Shown here piece after piece: positions 52,033-62,345 of a stretch of 64,000 nucleotides of DNA. Location: NCBI RefSeq assembly GCF_017743935.1, contig NZ_JAGHRE010000017.1:1-64000 (forward strand). The letters are read 5' to 3'. Source of the DNA: Tropicibacter sp. R16_0. Its GTDB lineage: Bacteria; Pseudomonadota; Alphaproteobacteria; Rhodobacterales; Rhodobacteraceae. A program made the translations under genes and the position numbers. The number at the start of each line of letters is the position of its first letter. The first letter of the stretch is position 1. The notes under the pieces are model-generated. The model did not search any database. It was given only the letters and a program-made list of their open reading frames with translations, and was not told where the DNA came from.

Positions 52033-52899
52033 TCAGCCTGTCCAGTCATCACGCATCAGCTTGGCGTCCCACGCGGCGAGGGGACGCAGCGTTTTGCCCA
52101 AGGGCGGCCACCAAATCCAGGTTCCGCCAAGCTTGCGGGGGTTGGCCCCGGTGCCCAGTTTGAACCGCGCCAGCCCCGGCGCGTCCTCGGTCGAGATCAA
52201 TCCCAGATCGAGCCGCTGCCCGCCTTTGCGCGCGGCCCAAGTCATTGCTGTCCACAGAAGCAGGTTCTGCGCCGAATGATGTCGTCCACGCGCCGTTGTA
52301 TGGGCAACGTGATAGGTGGCCACCGGGCCGTGCCGCAGCAGCAGAAGACCTGCAATCGGGATTTTGTCGGCGAAGGCCGTGAAGAGCTTGGCCTTGCCAG
52401 GGTTGGTCTCGGCAAACGCGCTGGTCAGCGCAGCAGGCCAGTTGCGATAGCGACGCTGACGTTGCCGGTTGGCATCTTCACGTAGCAGCCAATGGCGCGG
52501 ATCGATGGGCATGTTCTGACGGGTCACACGCAGGTTTTGCCGCTCGGCCTGCTTCAATCGATTTCGCCATTTCTGATGCAAGCCTGCGCGCAGATCGCCC
52601 GTCAGGTCCAATTCGGCGCAGGTCGCAGGGCTGACAAGGGGCAAGGCGCCGATCTGAGACAGATCCGGGGCCGAGTAATCCGGGTTCAACAGGATCGGCA
52701 GGTGCATACCCGCCAGCAGTGTGGGCAAGTCCCGCACTTTTGTCTGAAACCGCGACAACATCAAGCACGGGCCACGTTTCAGTGCCAGTGTCCCATCGTC
52801 AAGCCGCAGCGGAGACCGGCCAAACCGCGTGAGGGCTGCGGCGAACTCTGGGCTTTGTTGCAGTGCGGGCAGGGGGGCAGAGGCAGCGAAATCGAACAT
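52033..52899 (-). CDS. FemAB/GNAT-like acyltransferase
   Basis: This 288-residue protein has a GNAT_6-like C-terminal half (DLRAGLHQKWRNRLKQAERQ; AGLLLLRHGPVATYHVAHTT; HHSAQNLLLWTAMTWAARKG; LDLGLISTEDAPGLARFKLG). Proteins like this can act on peptidyl or polysaccharide substrates. No precise substrate is predicted. Confidence 0.7.
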   Translation of the reverse strand: MFDFAASAPLPALQQSPEFAAALTRFGRSPLRLDDGTLALKRGPCLMLSRFQTKVRDLPTLLAGMHLPILLNPDYSAPDLSQIGALPLVSPATCAELDLTGDLRAGLHQKWRNRLKQAERQNLRVTRQNMPIDPRHWLLREDANRQRQRRYRNWPAALTSAFAETNPGKAKLFTAFADKIPIAGLLLLRHGPVATYHVAHTTARGRHHSAQNLLLWTAMTWAARKGGQRLDLGLISTEDAPGLARFKLGTGANPRKLGGTWIWWPPLGKTLRPLAAWDAKLMRDDWTG

Positions 52900-52945
52900 G
52901 GTCCCGATTAACGCATCGGAAACCTAAATCGCGGTTAATGGCTCC

Positions 52946-53074
52946 ATGACACGCGTATACGGCAAATCGGCCCCCAGTCCACGAATGACCAAAACTGCAG
53001 CGCTCGTGCTGGCGATTGGACTGTCAGTGCCTGTCTTTGTGATGCTGAGCCTGATCGATTGGCTTTGGCTTTAG
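52946..53074 (+). CDS. 42-residue membrane protein
   Basis: ATG 52946 opens a frame encoding MTRVYGKSAPSPRMTKTAAL and one C-terminal membrane helix (VLAIGLSVPVFVMLSLIDW) ending in LWL. It is in a gap between two minus-strand genes and before the tyrS terminator. It has no strong ribosome site, but a composition typical of small anchored proteins. Confidence 0.45.
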   Translation: MTRVYGKSAPSPRMTKTAALVLAIGLSVPVFVMLSLIDWLWL

Positions 53075-53079
53075 CAAAA

Positions 53080-53110
53080 GAAAAACCGCCGCCCGTGAAA
53101 GAGCAGCGGT
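53080..53110 (-). terminator. Rho-independent terminator of tyrS
   Basis: On the minus strand ACCGCTGCTC pairs with GGGCGGCGGT (two G-U pairs) around a 6-nt loop, followed by TTTTT. It sits about 20 bp past the stop. Confidence 0.8.
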
Positions 53111-53131
53111 ATTGTGTTTGTTAGGTTTTGG

Positions 53132-54379
53132 TCAGCCCAGCTGAACCAGCGCGTGACGCTTCTTGCCCGCGCTCAGCTTGATCGGCGAGGACAGCGCGCC
53201 TGCGTCAATCATCAACCCGCCATCGGTCAAGGGGGCATCGTCCAGCTTGGCACCGTTTTCGGCGATCAGGCGCTTGGCCTCTTTGCCCGACTTGGCCAGA
53301 CCGGATTTGACGATCAACTGAACGATCGAAACAGGCAGATCGCCCTCGGCTAGGGTCAGGGTGGGCAGGTCGTCGCCAACACCACCCTTCTCGAACACTT
53401 CGCGCGCGGTTGCCTCGGCCGCAGCTGCCGCATCTGCACCATGACACAGCGTGGTGACTTCGTTGGCCAAGACGATCTTGGCATCGTTGATCTCGGATCC
53501 GGCCAACGCCCCCAAACGCTCGCATTCGTCCACCGGCAACTCGGTATAAAGCTTGAGGAAGCGGCCCACGTCGGCGTCCGTGGTGTTGCGCCAGAACTGC
53601 CAGAATTCATAGGGCGAGCGCATGTCGGCGTTCAGCCAGACCGCGCCGTCCTGGCTTTTGCCCATCTTCTTGCCGTCGCTGGTGGTCAGCAGCGGTGACG
53701 TCAGGCCAAACACCTCGCCTTCGATGGTGCGGCGGGTCAGGTCGATGCCGTTGACGATGTTGCCCCACTGATCCGATCCGCCCATCTGCAGGATACAGCC
53801 ATAGCGGCGGTTCAGCTCCATGAAGTCATAGGCTTGCAGGATCATGTAGTTGAATTCCAGGAACGACAGCGATTGCTCGCGATCCAGCCGCGATTTCACG
53901 CTTTCAAATGACAGCATCCGGTTGACCGAGAAATGCCGACCGATGTCGCGCAGAAACTCAAGATAGTTCAGATCGTCCAGCCATTCGGCATTGTTCAGCA
54001 TCAGGGCCGCGTTCTCGGCGCCGCTGTCATAGTCGATGTAGGCCGAGAACACCTTTTTGATGCCGGCGATATTGTCGTCAATTTGCGCCTCGGTCAGCAG
54101 CGGGCGTTCGTCCGCCCGGAACGAAGGATCGCCCACCTTTGTGGTGCCGCCACCCATGAGCGTGATTGGCTTGTGGCCGGTCTTTTGCAGCCAGCGCAGC
54201 ATCATGATCTGGATCAGCGAGCCCACATGCAACGACTTGGCTGTTGCATCAAAGCCGATATAACCCGGTTGCACACCCTTGATCAGTGCCTCATCAAGGC
54301 CCTGATAATCGGTGCAGTCAGCCAAAAAGCCGCGCTCGATCATCACAGCGATGAAATCCGATTTGGGATGGTAGGTCAT
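53132..54379 (-). CDS. tyrS: Tyrosyl-tRNA synthetase
   Basis: This 415-residue class I synthetase has the HIGH equivalent in [10 protein letters not shown], the Tyr pocket in [15 protein letters not shown], and the KMSKS equivalent KKMGKSQDG. An S4-like C-terminal domain follows ([20 protein letters not shown]). The ATG at 54379 gives the normal N-terminus (TYHPKSDF). Confidence 0.94.
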   Translation of the reverse strand: MTYHPKSDFIAVMIERGFLADCTDYQGLDEALIKGVQPGYIGFDATAKSLHVGSLIQIMMLRWLQKTGHKPITLMGGGTTKVGDPSFRADERPLLTEAQIDDNIAGIKKVFSAYIDYDSGAENAALMLNNAEWLDDLNYLEFLRDIGRHFSVNRMLSFESVKSRLDREQSLSFLEFNYMILQAYDFMELNRRYGCILQMGGSDQWGNIVNGIDLTRRTIEGEVFGLTSPLLTTSDGKKMGKSQDGAVWLNADMRSPYEFWQFWRNTTDADVGRFLKLYTELPVDECERLGALAGSEINDAKIVLANEVTTLCHGADAAAAAEATAREVFEKGGVGDDLPTLTLAEGDLPVSIVQLIVKSGLAKSGKEAKRLIAENGAKLDDAPLTDGGLMIDAGALSSPIKLSAGKKRHALVQLG

Positions 54380-54486
54380 GTCTTGCCTCGGGTTTGTGTT
54401 GCGGGGCAGTGTATAGAGCGCAAAGGCAGGAGAGGGAAACCATTTTCCGTCTGTTTTTGTGGGGTGGGACAACAAAGGACAAGGCC

Positions 54487-55599
54487 ATGAGCAGGGCCAT
54501 CAGACAAGACGGGTCGATCCGGGCTTTGGGGGCGATGTCGGGCACCTCGCTCGATGGGGTGGACGCAGCCGTGGTCGAGACCGACGGCGCGCGTATTTTC
54601 GGTTTTGGACCAAGCGGTTATGAGGGCTATACGCCCGAACAGCGCGAGGTGTTGCGAGCAGGTTTGGGACAGTGGACTGGCGATGCAGTGGATGCCGCCG
54701 GAGAGCTGGTGACGCAAGCCCATGCCAAGGCGTTGTCGGGTTTTGAGGGCGTGGAGCTTGTGGGCTTTCACGGGCAGACGCTGGCGCATGACCCGCAGGG
54801 GCGGCGCACCCTGCAGGTGGGCAACGGGGCAGAGCTGGCGCAGGCTTTGGGCCGCCCGGTGGTCTGGGATTTCCGGTCCGATGATGTTGCCATGGGCGGA
54901 GAGGGCGCACCACTGGCGCCCTTCTTTCACTTTGCTTGCGCCAAATGGATTGGGGCGGACGCGCCTCTGTGTTTTCTGAACCTTGGCGGGGTTGGCAACT
55001 TGACCTATGTCGATCCCTCATTTGACAAGCCGGAACAGCCCGGTGCCTTGCTGGCGTTTGACACCGGCCCGGCGAACGCACCTATCAATGATCTGGTGCA
55101 GGCGCGCCTTGGATTGCCGATGGACAAGGATGGCGCCATTGCTGCGGGCGGCGAAGTTGAAACGGGCGCGCTGGAGCTGTTTCTGGCAGAGCCATACTTC
55201 TCAAGAATGCCGCCGAAGTCATTGGACAGGAATGATTTTGCCGAAATGATTGGTTTGGTGGCCGAGTTGGGAGACGCCGACGCCGTGGCCACTTTGACCG
55301 GCATGTGCGCCGCTGGAGTGGTTCAGGGGATGGAGCATTGTCCCAAGCCTCCGAGCCGCGTTCTGGTCACCGGAGGCGGCCGTCACAACCCTGTGCTGAT
55401 GGAGATGCTGCGCGTCTCACTTGATTGCCCGGTCGAACCGGTCGAGGCGGTGGGGCTGGATGGCGACATGCTCGAGGCGCAGGCCTTTGCCTTTCTCGCG
55501 GTGCGCGTGGCGCGGGGCATGCCAACGTCCTGTCCCGGCACCACAGGTGTTGGCGCTTTGGTTGGTGGCGGGATCGTCAGTGTTCCGGAGGTTGGATAG
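54487..55599 (+). CDS. anmK: Anhydro-N-acetylmuramic acid kinase
   Basis: This 370-residue enzyme phosphorylates anhMurNAc for cell-wall recycling. It begins with the ATP site [20 protein letters not shown]; catalytic Asp and Gln are near [20 protein letters not shown], and [17 protein letters not shown] closes. The ATG at 54487 is the normal start. It is divergent from tyrS. Confidence 0.92.
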   Translation: MSRAIRQDGSIRALGAMSGTSLDGVDAAVVETDGARIFGFGPSGYEGYTPEQREVLRAGLGQWTGDAVDAAGELVTQAHAKALSGFEGVELVGFHGQTLAHDPQGRRTLQVGNGAELAQALGRPVVWDFRSDDVAMGGEGAPLAPFFHFACAKWIGADAPLCFLNLGGVGNLTYVDPSFDKPEQPGALLAFDTGPANAPINDLVQARLGLPMDKDGAIAAGGEVETGALELFLAEPYFSRMPPKSLDRNDFAEMIGLVAELGDADAVATLTGMCAAGVVQGMEHCPKPPSRVLVTGGGRHNPVLMEMLRVSLDCPVEPVEAVGLDGDMLEAQAFAFLAVRVARGMPTSCPGTTGVGALVGGGIVSVPEVG

Positions 55600-55605
55600 C
55601 AGGTC

Positions 55606-55664
55606 AGGGGGCTCTGCCCCCGTCGCCTTGCGACTCCCCCGGAGTATTTTCAAAAGGTGAAAAG
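55606..55664. repeat. GGGGGCTCTGCCCCC intergenic element
   Basis: GGGGGCTCTGCCCCC (55606-55620) is followed by CGTCGC, CTCCCCCGGAGTATTTT and CAAAAGGTGAAAAG. From memory this block is frequent in intergenic regions of Rhodobacterales. It may end transcription of anmK and of the convergent desaturase. Confidence 0.6.
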
Positions 55665-55670
55665 AGTAGA

Positions 55671-56561
55671 TCAGCGCGACAGCGCGCGGGCGTAGTCAGC
55701 CGTAAACTCGGCATAGCCGTTTGAGGTGGATTTCAGATGCTCTTGGGTCCAGCGGTGAAAGGCAGGGAGTTGGTGGAACGGAACGTTGGGAAAGCTGTGA
55801 TGTTCCGCATGATAGGGCATGTTCCACGCCAGAAAACGAACGATCCTATTGGTGAAGGTGGTGCGAGAGTTTTCCAGCATGTTGGCCACTGGTGGGCAAA
55901 GTCCGTGTTCAGCCAGCAGATAAAGCCGCAGAACCGGCTGGCCCAAGATCAGCGGCAAGAGCCAGACCCAAAACAGAAGGGGCGCCCAGATCAGGCTGAG
56001 GGCGCCAAGTGCATACAGGCTCAGTAGAACGCGCGCTTCGCGTCGCATCGCACCGTGCTGGCGCTCCGGCAGATAGGGGGCATCCAGCTCTCCCTTTGCA
56101 TTCGCGACAAGCGTTTTTGCCATCCCGGACCAATAGAACCAGCCGCTGAGGTAGACCAGCATATCGGGCCAGTTGCCGGGGCGCGGTTTGCCCGCCAATT
56201 CCGGGTCACGGTCCGGGTCGTTGGTCCATTTGTGATGGGCCAAATGAAAATAGCGAAACCAGACAAAGGGTAAAGCGATCAGCAGGCCGACGGCATGGCC
56301 CACCACCTCGTTCAGCCAACGGCTTTTGAACGGGGTTTGGTGGGTGCACTCATGACTAAGCGTGAAAAGGAACACCAGCAGAATGCCCTGCGGCAGGACC
56401 AGCAAGCCCCAGAGCGGAACCTGCATTGCGATGCCAAGCGTGCACAGCCCCAGGGCGGCGGCATACAGGCCCAAGTGTTTCAATCCAGCCCGGTCAGACC
56501 GTTCGGTCAGCTTGGCTTTGGCCTCGGGCGGTAGGCTGGAGATAAGCGCGCGGTGATCCAT
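55671..56561 (-). CDS. Fatty acid desaturase family protein
   Basis: This 296-residue membrane di-iron enzyme has histidine boxes HECTHQTPF (residues about 70-78), HLAHHKWTND, and NMPYHAEHHSFPNVPFHQLP. Four transmembrane segments lie between. It inserts a double bond or hydroxylates a lipid or carotenoid; the substrate is not certain. Confidence 0.85.
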   Translation of the reverse strand: MDHRALISSLPPEAKAKLTERSDRAGLKHLGLYAAALGLCTLGIAMQVPLWGLLVLPQGILLVFLFTLSHECTHQTPFKSRWLNEVVGHAVGLLIALPFVWFRYFHLAHHKWTNDPDRDPELAGKPRPGNWPDMLVYLSGWFYWSGMAKTLVANAKGELDAPYLPERQHGAMRREARVLLSLYALGALSLIWAPLLFWVWLLPLILGQPVLRLYLLAEHGLCPPVANMLENSRTTFTNRIVRFLAWNMPYHAEHHSFPNVPFHQLPAFHRWTQEHLKSTSNGYAEFTADYARALSR

Positions 56562-56601
56562 GCAGGCACCCTGTCAGCGGCTTTTGCGTTTGGCAAGCAC
56601 C

Positions 56602-57021
56602 TCATGCGCGGGGAATGTCGAACCCTTTGTCCGCCAATTCGAACCCCTCGAATTGGAACCCCGGAGAGACGGTGCAGCTGACCAGCGTGTAGTCGCCTGT
56701 TGTGCGTGCGGCCTGCCAGTGGCCTTCGGGCACGATCAGCTGCGGCGCGCCTTGGTTCAGATCGGGGGACAGCAGGTGATCCTGTGCCGGACCCTCATCC
56801 GTGGCGCTGATCGACAGGGTCAGCGGCGCGCCCGCGTGATAAAGCCAGATCTCGGTCGCGTCGACCCGGTGCCAATGGCTGCTTTCGCCTGCTTTCAGCA
56901 GGAAATAGATGCATGTGCCCGTGGCGCGGCCTTCATTTTCTGCCACCCAAGTCTGACGGTACCAGCCGCCTTCGGGATGGGGTGAAAGTTGCAGGTGGTC
57001 GATGATCTGTTCAGGTGTCAT
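56602..57021 (-). CDS. DUF985 cupin-fold protein
   Basis: This 139-residue protein has the DUF985 cupin signature [40 protein letters not shown] and [14 protein letters not shown]. Cupins bind metals or sugars; the role is unknown. It is divergent from selO with a 92-bp gap. Confidence 0.85.
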   Translation of the reverse strand: MTPEQIIDHLQLSPHPEGGWYRQTWVAENEGRATGTCIYFLLKAGESSHWHRVDATEIWLYHAGAPLTLSISATDEGPAQDHLLSPDLNQGAPQLIVPEGHWQAARTTGDYTLVSCTVSPGFQFEGFELADKGFDIPRA

Positions 57022-57113
57022 TGATGCCTCAGGTGTTTGGTTTGGCAGGACTATGCCGGGTACCGGCGAAATGTTCTATGGCAATTGTGCGATCCGCCCT
57101 TATGTTGCGGCGC

Positions 57114-58526
57114 ATGACACTGATGATCCCCTTCGACAACTCATATGCACGCCTGCCGGGCGTGTTCTATTCCAAACAAACGCCGGTTCCGGTGCGCGCG
57201 CCGCGCCTTGTGGCGTTCAACACGGATCTGGCTGCCGTGATGGGTATCACGCCCGGAGAGGTCGAGGAGATGGCGCAGGTCTTTGCCGGCAACCAGGTGC
57301 CCGAGGGGGCGGACCCGATCGCACAGCTTTATGCGGGGCATCAGTTCGGCCACTACAACCCGCAGCTTGGCGACGGCCGCGCCGTTTTGCTGGGCGAAAC
57401 CGTCGGGGCGGATGGCCTGCGGCGTGATCTTCAGCTCAAGGGATCGGGCCGCACCCCATATTCGCGGCAGGGTGACGGGCGCGCTTGGCTCGGGCCGGTG
57501 TTGCGCGAATATGTGGTGTCCGAGGCGATGCATGCGCTTGGCATTCCAACGACCCGCGCCTTGGCTGCAGTTGAAACCGGTGAGACGGTGCTGCGCGAGG
57601 CTCCGCTGCCGGGGGCGGTGCTGGCGCGCGTGGCCTCCAGTCATTTGCGGGTGGGCACGTTTCAAGTCTTTGCCGCACGCGGTGAGATGGGCAGCCTCAA
57701 ACAGCTCACCGACTATGCCATTGCACGACATTACCCGCAGGCCGATGGCCCCATGGGCCTGTTGCGCGGGGTACGGGACGCGCAGGTGGAGCTGATCGCG
57801 CAATGGATGGGGGTGGGCTTCATTCACGGGGTGATGAACACGGACAACAGCTCGATCGCCGGGGAAACCATCGACTATGGTCCATGCGCCTTCATAGACA
57901 GCTATCACCCAAACACGGTCTACAGCTCGATCGACCGGATGGGGCGCTATGCCTATTCCAACCAGCCCGATATCGCCGTGTGGAACATGGCGCAGCTGGC
58001 AACTTCGCTGATTCAACAGATGCCCGACCGCGAGGCCGCCGTGGAAGAGGCGACCGAGATCGTGCACGCCATGCCCGATCTGCTGCAAGAGGCTTGGCTG
58101 ACGCAGTTCCGGCGCAAGCTGGGGCTGACTGAGGGGCAAGATGGTGATGCCGAGTTGATCGCCGATCTGCTGCAACGCATGGCGCAGAACCAGGCGGATT
58201 TCACCAACACCTTCCGGAATTTGGGCCGGGCTGAAGCACGGGATCAGTTCCTAGACCCGGTGGCCTATGATGAATGGCTGGTGAAGTGGCAGGCAAGGGC
58301 AGGGGCCGACGCCCTGGAGGTGATCGCCGCGACAAATCCGGCCTTCATCCCCCGCAACCACCGGGTGGAGCAGATGATTCAGGCGGCGGTTGATGGGGAT
58401 TATGCCCCCTTCCACAGGCTGCAAAAGGTTTTGGCGACGCCTTTCAAAGATCAGACAGATCATGCAGATCTGCAAAGCCCACCGGCCGAGAATGAGGTCG
58501 TACAGGCCACGTTCTGCGGAACCTGA
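57114..58526 (+). CDS. selO: Protein adenylyltransferase SelO
   Basis: This 470-residue pseudokinase-fold enzyme adds AMP to hydroxyl side chains. It shows the family motifs [60 protein letters not shown] and the metal site [20 protein letters not shown]. It ends in ATFCGT, with Cys at the third last place, near the position of Sec in eukaryotic SelO. The start at 57114 or 57123 is preferred over an upstream extension. Confidence 0.93.
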   Translation: MTLMIPFDNSYARLPGVFYSKQTPVPVRAPRLVAFNTDLAAVMGITPGEVEEMAQVFAGNQVPEGADPIAQLYAGHQFGHYNPQLGDGRAVLLGETVGADGLRRDLQLKGSGRTPYSRQGDGRAWLGPVLREYVVSEAMHALGIPTTRALAAVETGETVLREAPLPGAVLARVASSHLRVGTFQVFAARGEMGSLKQLTDYAIARHYPQADGPMGLLRGVRDAQVELIAQWMGVGFIHGVMNTDNSSIAGETIDYGPCAFIDSYHPNTVYSSIDRMGRYAYSNQPDIAVWNMAQLATSLIQQMPDREAAVEEATEIVHAMPDLLQEAWLTQFRRKLGLTEGQDGDAELIADLLQRMAQNQADFTNTFRNLGRAEARDQFLDPVAYDEWLVKWQARAGADALEVIAATNPAFIPRNHRVEQMIQAAVDGDYAPFHRLQKVLATPFKDQTDHADLQSPPAENEVVQATFCGT

Positions 58527-58569
58527 CCCGCGTTAGCGACGGTTTACATACCGCACGTTCTGCGATGAC

Positions 58570-58606
58570 GCGCCTCGCCGCAGGCGAGGCGCCCGGCCCA
58601 ACGGAG
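58570..58606. terminator. Terminator-like hairpin and dispersed element copy 2
   Basis: GCGCCTCGCC (58570-58579) and GGCGAGGCGC (58583-58592) form a perfect 10-bp stem between convergent genes. The adjacent CCCGGCCCAACGG is the inverse of the element near 41292, so a REP-like sequence and the hairpin overlap. Confidence 0.6.
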
Positions 58607-58654
58607 CAAGGGCCCTTCAGGGCATGCCGCGAGGGCGGGAGGGCTCCCGAATAC

Positions 58655-59530
58655 TCAAGGCCTATTGATCAGATAGATGCCAGCCGCCACAAGCGCCAAT
58701 GCGATCCAGATCTGCAGGCCGATTTGTTCGCCCAGCAAGGCCCACCCCAGAAGAACCGCCAACACCGGCGACAGAAAGCTGAATGAGGCCACACCACTGG
58801 CCTGATAGATCGCCAGCAGACGGAACCAGGCCATGAACCCCAATCCCACAACACCAATGGCTTGAAAGGCCAGACCCGCCAGGTGAAGGGGCTGCACGTC
58901 GCGCACCAGCTCCCCAAACAGCGGGGCAGTCAGCAACAAAAGCGGGGCAGACACCACCAGCTGACACATCAGTTGCATTTCGGCGCTGGCCTTGGACAGG
59001 TCGGTCATCCGCACCACCAATGCGATCCCGGCCCAACACATGGCGCCGATCAGGGAATAGATGTCGCCTGCCAAGCTCACATGCCCGCCGTCGCGCTCGG
59101 CAAAGGCCACGATGATGCCTCCCATGGCCAGCACCAGCCCTGCAATCCGCACCGGGTTGAGTTTCTCACCCGGCAAGAGCAGATGGCCTGCCAGCGTCAG
59201 CCAGACAGGCATCGAATAGAACAGGATGGATGTCCGCGACACGGTTGTCACATCCAACGCCGAATACAGGCTGATGAATTCGACGGTAAACAGCGATCCC
59301 GACAGCAACCCACCCCAAAGGGCTGTGCGTGGCATTTTGATGCGTTTGCGAAACACCCACATCCAGCCAAGCAGAAACACCAAGGCGATGGCCGAGCGCA
59401 GGCCTGCCTGAAAGACCGGGCCAAAGCCGGTGCCGGTGACCTTGATCACCACCTGGTTGAAGGCAAGCAACAGCGCGACCCCGATCAGGGCGGCAGCACC
59501 AGTGGCATCGACGGGGCGTTTTTGATCCAT
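58655..59530 (-). CDS. EamA/DMT-family transporter
   Basis: This 291-residue protein has ten predicted helices, among them AALIGVALLLAFNQVVIKVT, GLRSAIALVFLLGWMWVF and VASFSFLSPVLAVLLGWALL. It exports or imports small molecules; the substrate is unknown. It is independent of the EamA gene at 32.4 kb. Confidence 0.85.
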   Translation of the reverse strand: MDQKRPVDATGAAALIGVALLLAFNQVVIKVTGTGFGPVFQAGLRSAIALVFLLGWMWVFRKRIKMPRTALWGGLLSGSLFTVEFISLYSALDVTTVSRTSILFYSMPVWLTLAGHLLLPGEKLNPVRIAGLVLAMGGIIVAFAERDGGHVSLAGDIYSLIGAMCWAGIALVVRMTDLSKASAEMQLMCQLVVSAPLLLLTAPLFGELVRDVQPLHLAGLAFQAIGVVGLGFMAWFRLLAIYQASGVASFSFLSPVLAVLLGWALLGEQIGLQIWIALALVAAGIYLINRP

Positions 59531-59665
59531 GTGCCCACAGGATGGGCAATGAGTTGTTATGTCAACTAGAAACGAGTCCTAGACAAGGGGTGAGACCTTG
59601 CGTCCCTTGAACCTATCCCGCAACATCGCCCAGATTGCGGATATTCTCATTTCGGACCCCTCTCC

Positions 59666-60352
59666 ATGCTTCGATTGGCCAGTTACAATATCCAGAAATG
59701 CGTCGGTCTCGATTTTCGGCGATTGCCGCGCCGCATTTTGCAGGTTCTGGACCGGATCGGCGCGCAGATCGTGGTGCTGCAAGAGGCGGACAAACGTCTG
59801 CCACCACGCCCCGCGGCGCTGCCGCATTTCGTCTTGGATGAGGCAGGCTGGAACATTGTCGATCTGGGCGGGGCGGGCAGCCTGGGCTGGCACGGCAATG
59901 CCGTCATCTGGCGGGGCGAGGGGCTGCGCGAGCTTGAAACAGGGCAAATGTCCCTCCCGGGGATGGAGCCGCGGGGCGCGGTTTGGGTGACCTTTAGCAC
60001 GCCCATCGGTCCGTTGCGGGTCGTAGGGGCGCATCTGGGCCTTTTGTCCCATTCCCGCCAGCAACAGGTGATGCACATCAGCCGTCACATTCAAAAGCTG
60101 CCTGAAATGCCCACCGTCTGGGCTGGGGATTTCAACGAATGGTCACGCCAGCCGGTGCTGGATCATCTGGCACCCCGGATGCGGTTCTTGCCGCCCTTGC
60201 CAAGCTTTCCCTCGCCACAGCCCATCGGCCCGCTGGACCGGATCGCCCTCGGGCCTGGCCTCACGGCCGCCCGGCATGGAGTGCATTCAGATCGCCCGGC
60301 GCATATCGCGTCGGACCATTTGCCGATTTGGGCCGATCTTCAAGCTGGGTGA
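59666..60352 (+). CDS. Endonuclease/exonuclease/phosphatase family protein
   Basis: This 228-residue protein has the EEP fold motifs LASYNIQKCVG, IVVLQEADKR, VVGAHLGLLSHSRQQQV, VWAGDFNEW and SDHLPIWADL. It might be a nuclease or a phosphatase. No signal peptide is seen. It is convergent with the Hint gene. Confidence 0.82.
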   Translation: MLRLASYNIQKCVGLDFRRLPRRILQVLDRIGAQIVVLQEADKRLPPRPAALPHFVLDEAGWNIVDLGGAGSLGWHGNAVIWRGEGLRELETGQMSLPGMEPRGAVWVTFSTPIGPLRVVGAHLGLLSHSRQQQVMHISRHIQKLPEMPTVWAGDFNEWSRQPVLDHLAPRMRFLPPLPSFPSPQPIGPLDRIALGPGLTAARHGVHSDRPAHIASDHLPIWADLQAG

Positions 60353-60362
60353 AACTGCTGGA

Positions 60363-62129
60363 TTACAGAGTCGAGAACAAAGCGCCTTCATAGTGTTTCA
60401 GCGAGGCGCGCGCCGTTTTGTGGTGCGGATAATGCGTCGCGAACAACTCGGGGAACAAGGTCGCGATCTCGATGCTTGTCTGGTCATCCTCTGGCCATTC
60501 CGCCAGGTAAGCCGGATCGAGGCTCTCGCTGGCGCAGCCTTCGGCATAGATCACTTCGTGCCGGTCAAACAACAGATGTAGGTAATGGACCGTTCGCATG
60601 CTGGTGTCCCGGCGCACCGAGTTGTCGTCGCAGAGGTATTTCGCCGCAATCAATACCTCGGGCTCGCCAAAATACAACTCGGCCTTCCATCCGGTCAGCA
60701 GCATCTTGTGCTGGGGTGAAACCAGCAGATCGCGGTCATTGTCCAGGCTCCCGGCCGTGAAACGGATGGGGGCATAGGCGCCCTGTGCCGGAACTTCGCG
60801 CCCGCCAACCCAACGCAGCGGAACCAGCCCGTGGTCGCGGGTGACGATCCTGTCACCGGGGTGCAACTCTTCGATGGGAACGGGGCCCATGTCCGTCATG
60901 ATCCGCGTTCCCGCGACAAAACAGGGAATGGGCGGGTCAGGATCCAGGCTGGTGCCGACGAAGAAATTGGCATTCTCGGTCCCCACAGGATCGCCGTTTT
61001 CGTCCTCGATCTCCTGCTCGCGGACAATGTTTGTGACCGCGGCTTCGGCGAATGTGGCATCTAGTGCAAAGACCATCGTGCCAGAGATGGGGGGAAACGG
61101 AGAGATACCGGCGGGGGTGCTGACGTCATCATTGGTCGTGAAAAAGGTATCACCTTGTTCAATCGACTGTCCCGGATCAGAGTTTGAGGCGCCGCTTTCC
61201 TTGATCTTGGAGCCGTCATCCACCTGAAATTCATACACGTCGTCGCCCCGCCGCACTCGGATCGAGACAAAGATCACCTCGTCGAAGTCGAACTCGCCAT
61301 CGGCTCGGATGCTGGAGTTCAAAATATCGATCTCCACAACGTCAGTTGGCAAAAATGGCTGTTGTGACACTGTGATATTGGCCGAGACATCTCCATCGTC
61401 CGAGGAGATATCGTCGAAGAAAGCCACATTTGCGCCGCTGAAATAGAGCGTTGTCACGTTTGTTGGGTCGAACAGGCGCGGGGACGAGATGTTGAAGCCG
61501 CCGCCTGCGTTCGGATTGTCGTTGTCGAAATTGCGTCCTGGCCCTGCGACCGTCCAGTTCGAAGTGTTCGAGATTGCGGCCATGGCGCCGGGGGCGCTGA
61601 CCGGGTCGGGCAGGGCATCGAACCCATCAAAGACCATGTAGTCATGATCGCCGTCAATGATGATCGCGCCGTTTTCCTGCGTGAGCCCTGTGTTGTCCAG
61701 ATTTGGCGTCGCGCGGTCTCCACCGTCGGCCTCGTTGCCGATGACGGCGACGAAGTTCTCGGGCGTCACGTCATCGCCGACGCGGGTGCCTTGAAAGGCC
61801 CAAACCATTTCATTGTTGGACGCCAGTTGCCCGCCGCCCTGGATATAGTCGATGCTGCCGGATACGTCCCCGGTCAACTCGGCGGTGTCTGTTACCACGG
61901 CTCCGCCACCGGGCGTCATGTCCAGCGTCAGAACTTGCCCCGCTGGAATGCCTTCTGGTGGTACGATCCATTCGATCAACTGCTCGCCGGGCAGGAAACT
62001 GGTGCCGTTCCATTCGCTGTCGGTGAAATAGATGACCTCACCGCCTGCGATCGCAGCAGTGGTCACAAAGGCGACGTCTTCGTTGTCGCCATCCCATCCG
62101 ACAAAAATCAGGTCTCCGGGGTTCAGCAT
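60363..62129 (-). CDS. Large Hint-domain secreted-type protein
   Basis: This is a 588-residue acidic protein. The N-terminal part (LNPGDLIFVGWDGDNEDVAF; GGEVIYFTDSEWNGTSF) resembles beta-sandwich modules of secreted proteins. A C-terminal Hint_2 domain begins CFVAGTRIMTDMGPVPIEEL and continues LHPGDRIVTRDHGLVPLRWV and LLVSPQHKMLLTG. Hint domains self-process at the Cys. It has no Sec signal and is Asp-rich, so type I secretion is likely. No T1SS gene is in the window. Confidence 0.8.
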   Translation of the reverse strand: MLNPGDLIFVGWDGDNEDVAFVTTAAIAGGEVIYFTDSEWNGTSFLPGEQLIEWIVPPEGIPAGQVLTLDMTPGGGAVVTDTAELTGDVSGSIDYIQGGGQLASNNEMVWAFQGTRVGDDVTPENFVAVIGNEADGGDRATPNLDNTGLTQENGAIIIDGDHDYMVFDGFDALPDPVSAPGAMAAISNTSNWTVAGPGRNFDNDNPNAGGGFNISSPRLFDPTNVTTLYFSGANVAFFDDISSDDGDVSANITVSQQPFLPTDVVEIDILNSSIRADGEFDFDEVIFVSIRVRRGDDVYEFQVDDGSKIKESGASNSDPGQSIEQGDTFFTTNDDVSTPAGISPFPPISGTMVFALDATFAEAAVTNIVREQEIEDENGDPVGTENANFFVGTSLDPDPPIPCFVAGTRIMTDMGPVPIEELHPGDRIVTRDHGLVPLRWVGGREVPAQGAYAPIRFTAGSLDNDRDLLVSPQHKMLLTGWKAELYFGEPEVLIAAKYLCDDNSVRRDTSMRTVHYLHLLFDRHEVIYAEGCASESLDPAYLAEWPEDDQTSIEIATLFPELFATHYPHHKTARASLKHYEGALFSTL

Positions 62130-62267
62130 GTCTGCGTCCTCAGGATCTTGATACGGTGCTCAGATAGGGCTTATCGCCTTTGTGTCGCGGTTTTTGGGCT
62201 GAATTGGGGCTAAAGCGACATATTCATTCAAAGCCTTGCATGAATGGGGGCGTCTGTCCATTCAACT

Positions 62268-62281
62268 GCCCATGCATGGGC
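62268..62281. promoter_or_regulatory. 14-bp palindrome upstream of the Hint gene
   Basis: GCCCATGCATGGGC is a perfect palindrome about 140 bp upstream of the Hint start (62129, minus). TTGCATGAATGGG lies nearby. It may be an operator; no regulator is known. Confidence 0.4.
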
Positions 62282-62306
62282 GTGCAACACTGTGTTTTCA
62301 AACAAG

Positions 62307-62329
62307 TCGCGCCCCAAAGTGGGGCGCGA
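62307..62329 (-). terminator. Hairpin past the helicase gene
   Basis: TCGCGCCCCA (62307-62316) and TGGGGCGCGA (62320-62329) form a 10-bp stem with a 3-nt loop, ending the minus-strand helicase gene at 62346. A short T-rich tract follows on that strand. Confidence 0.7.
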
Positions 62330-62345
62330 TCTGAGAGCTCAAGGG

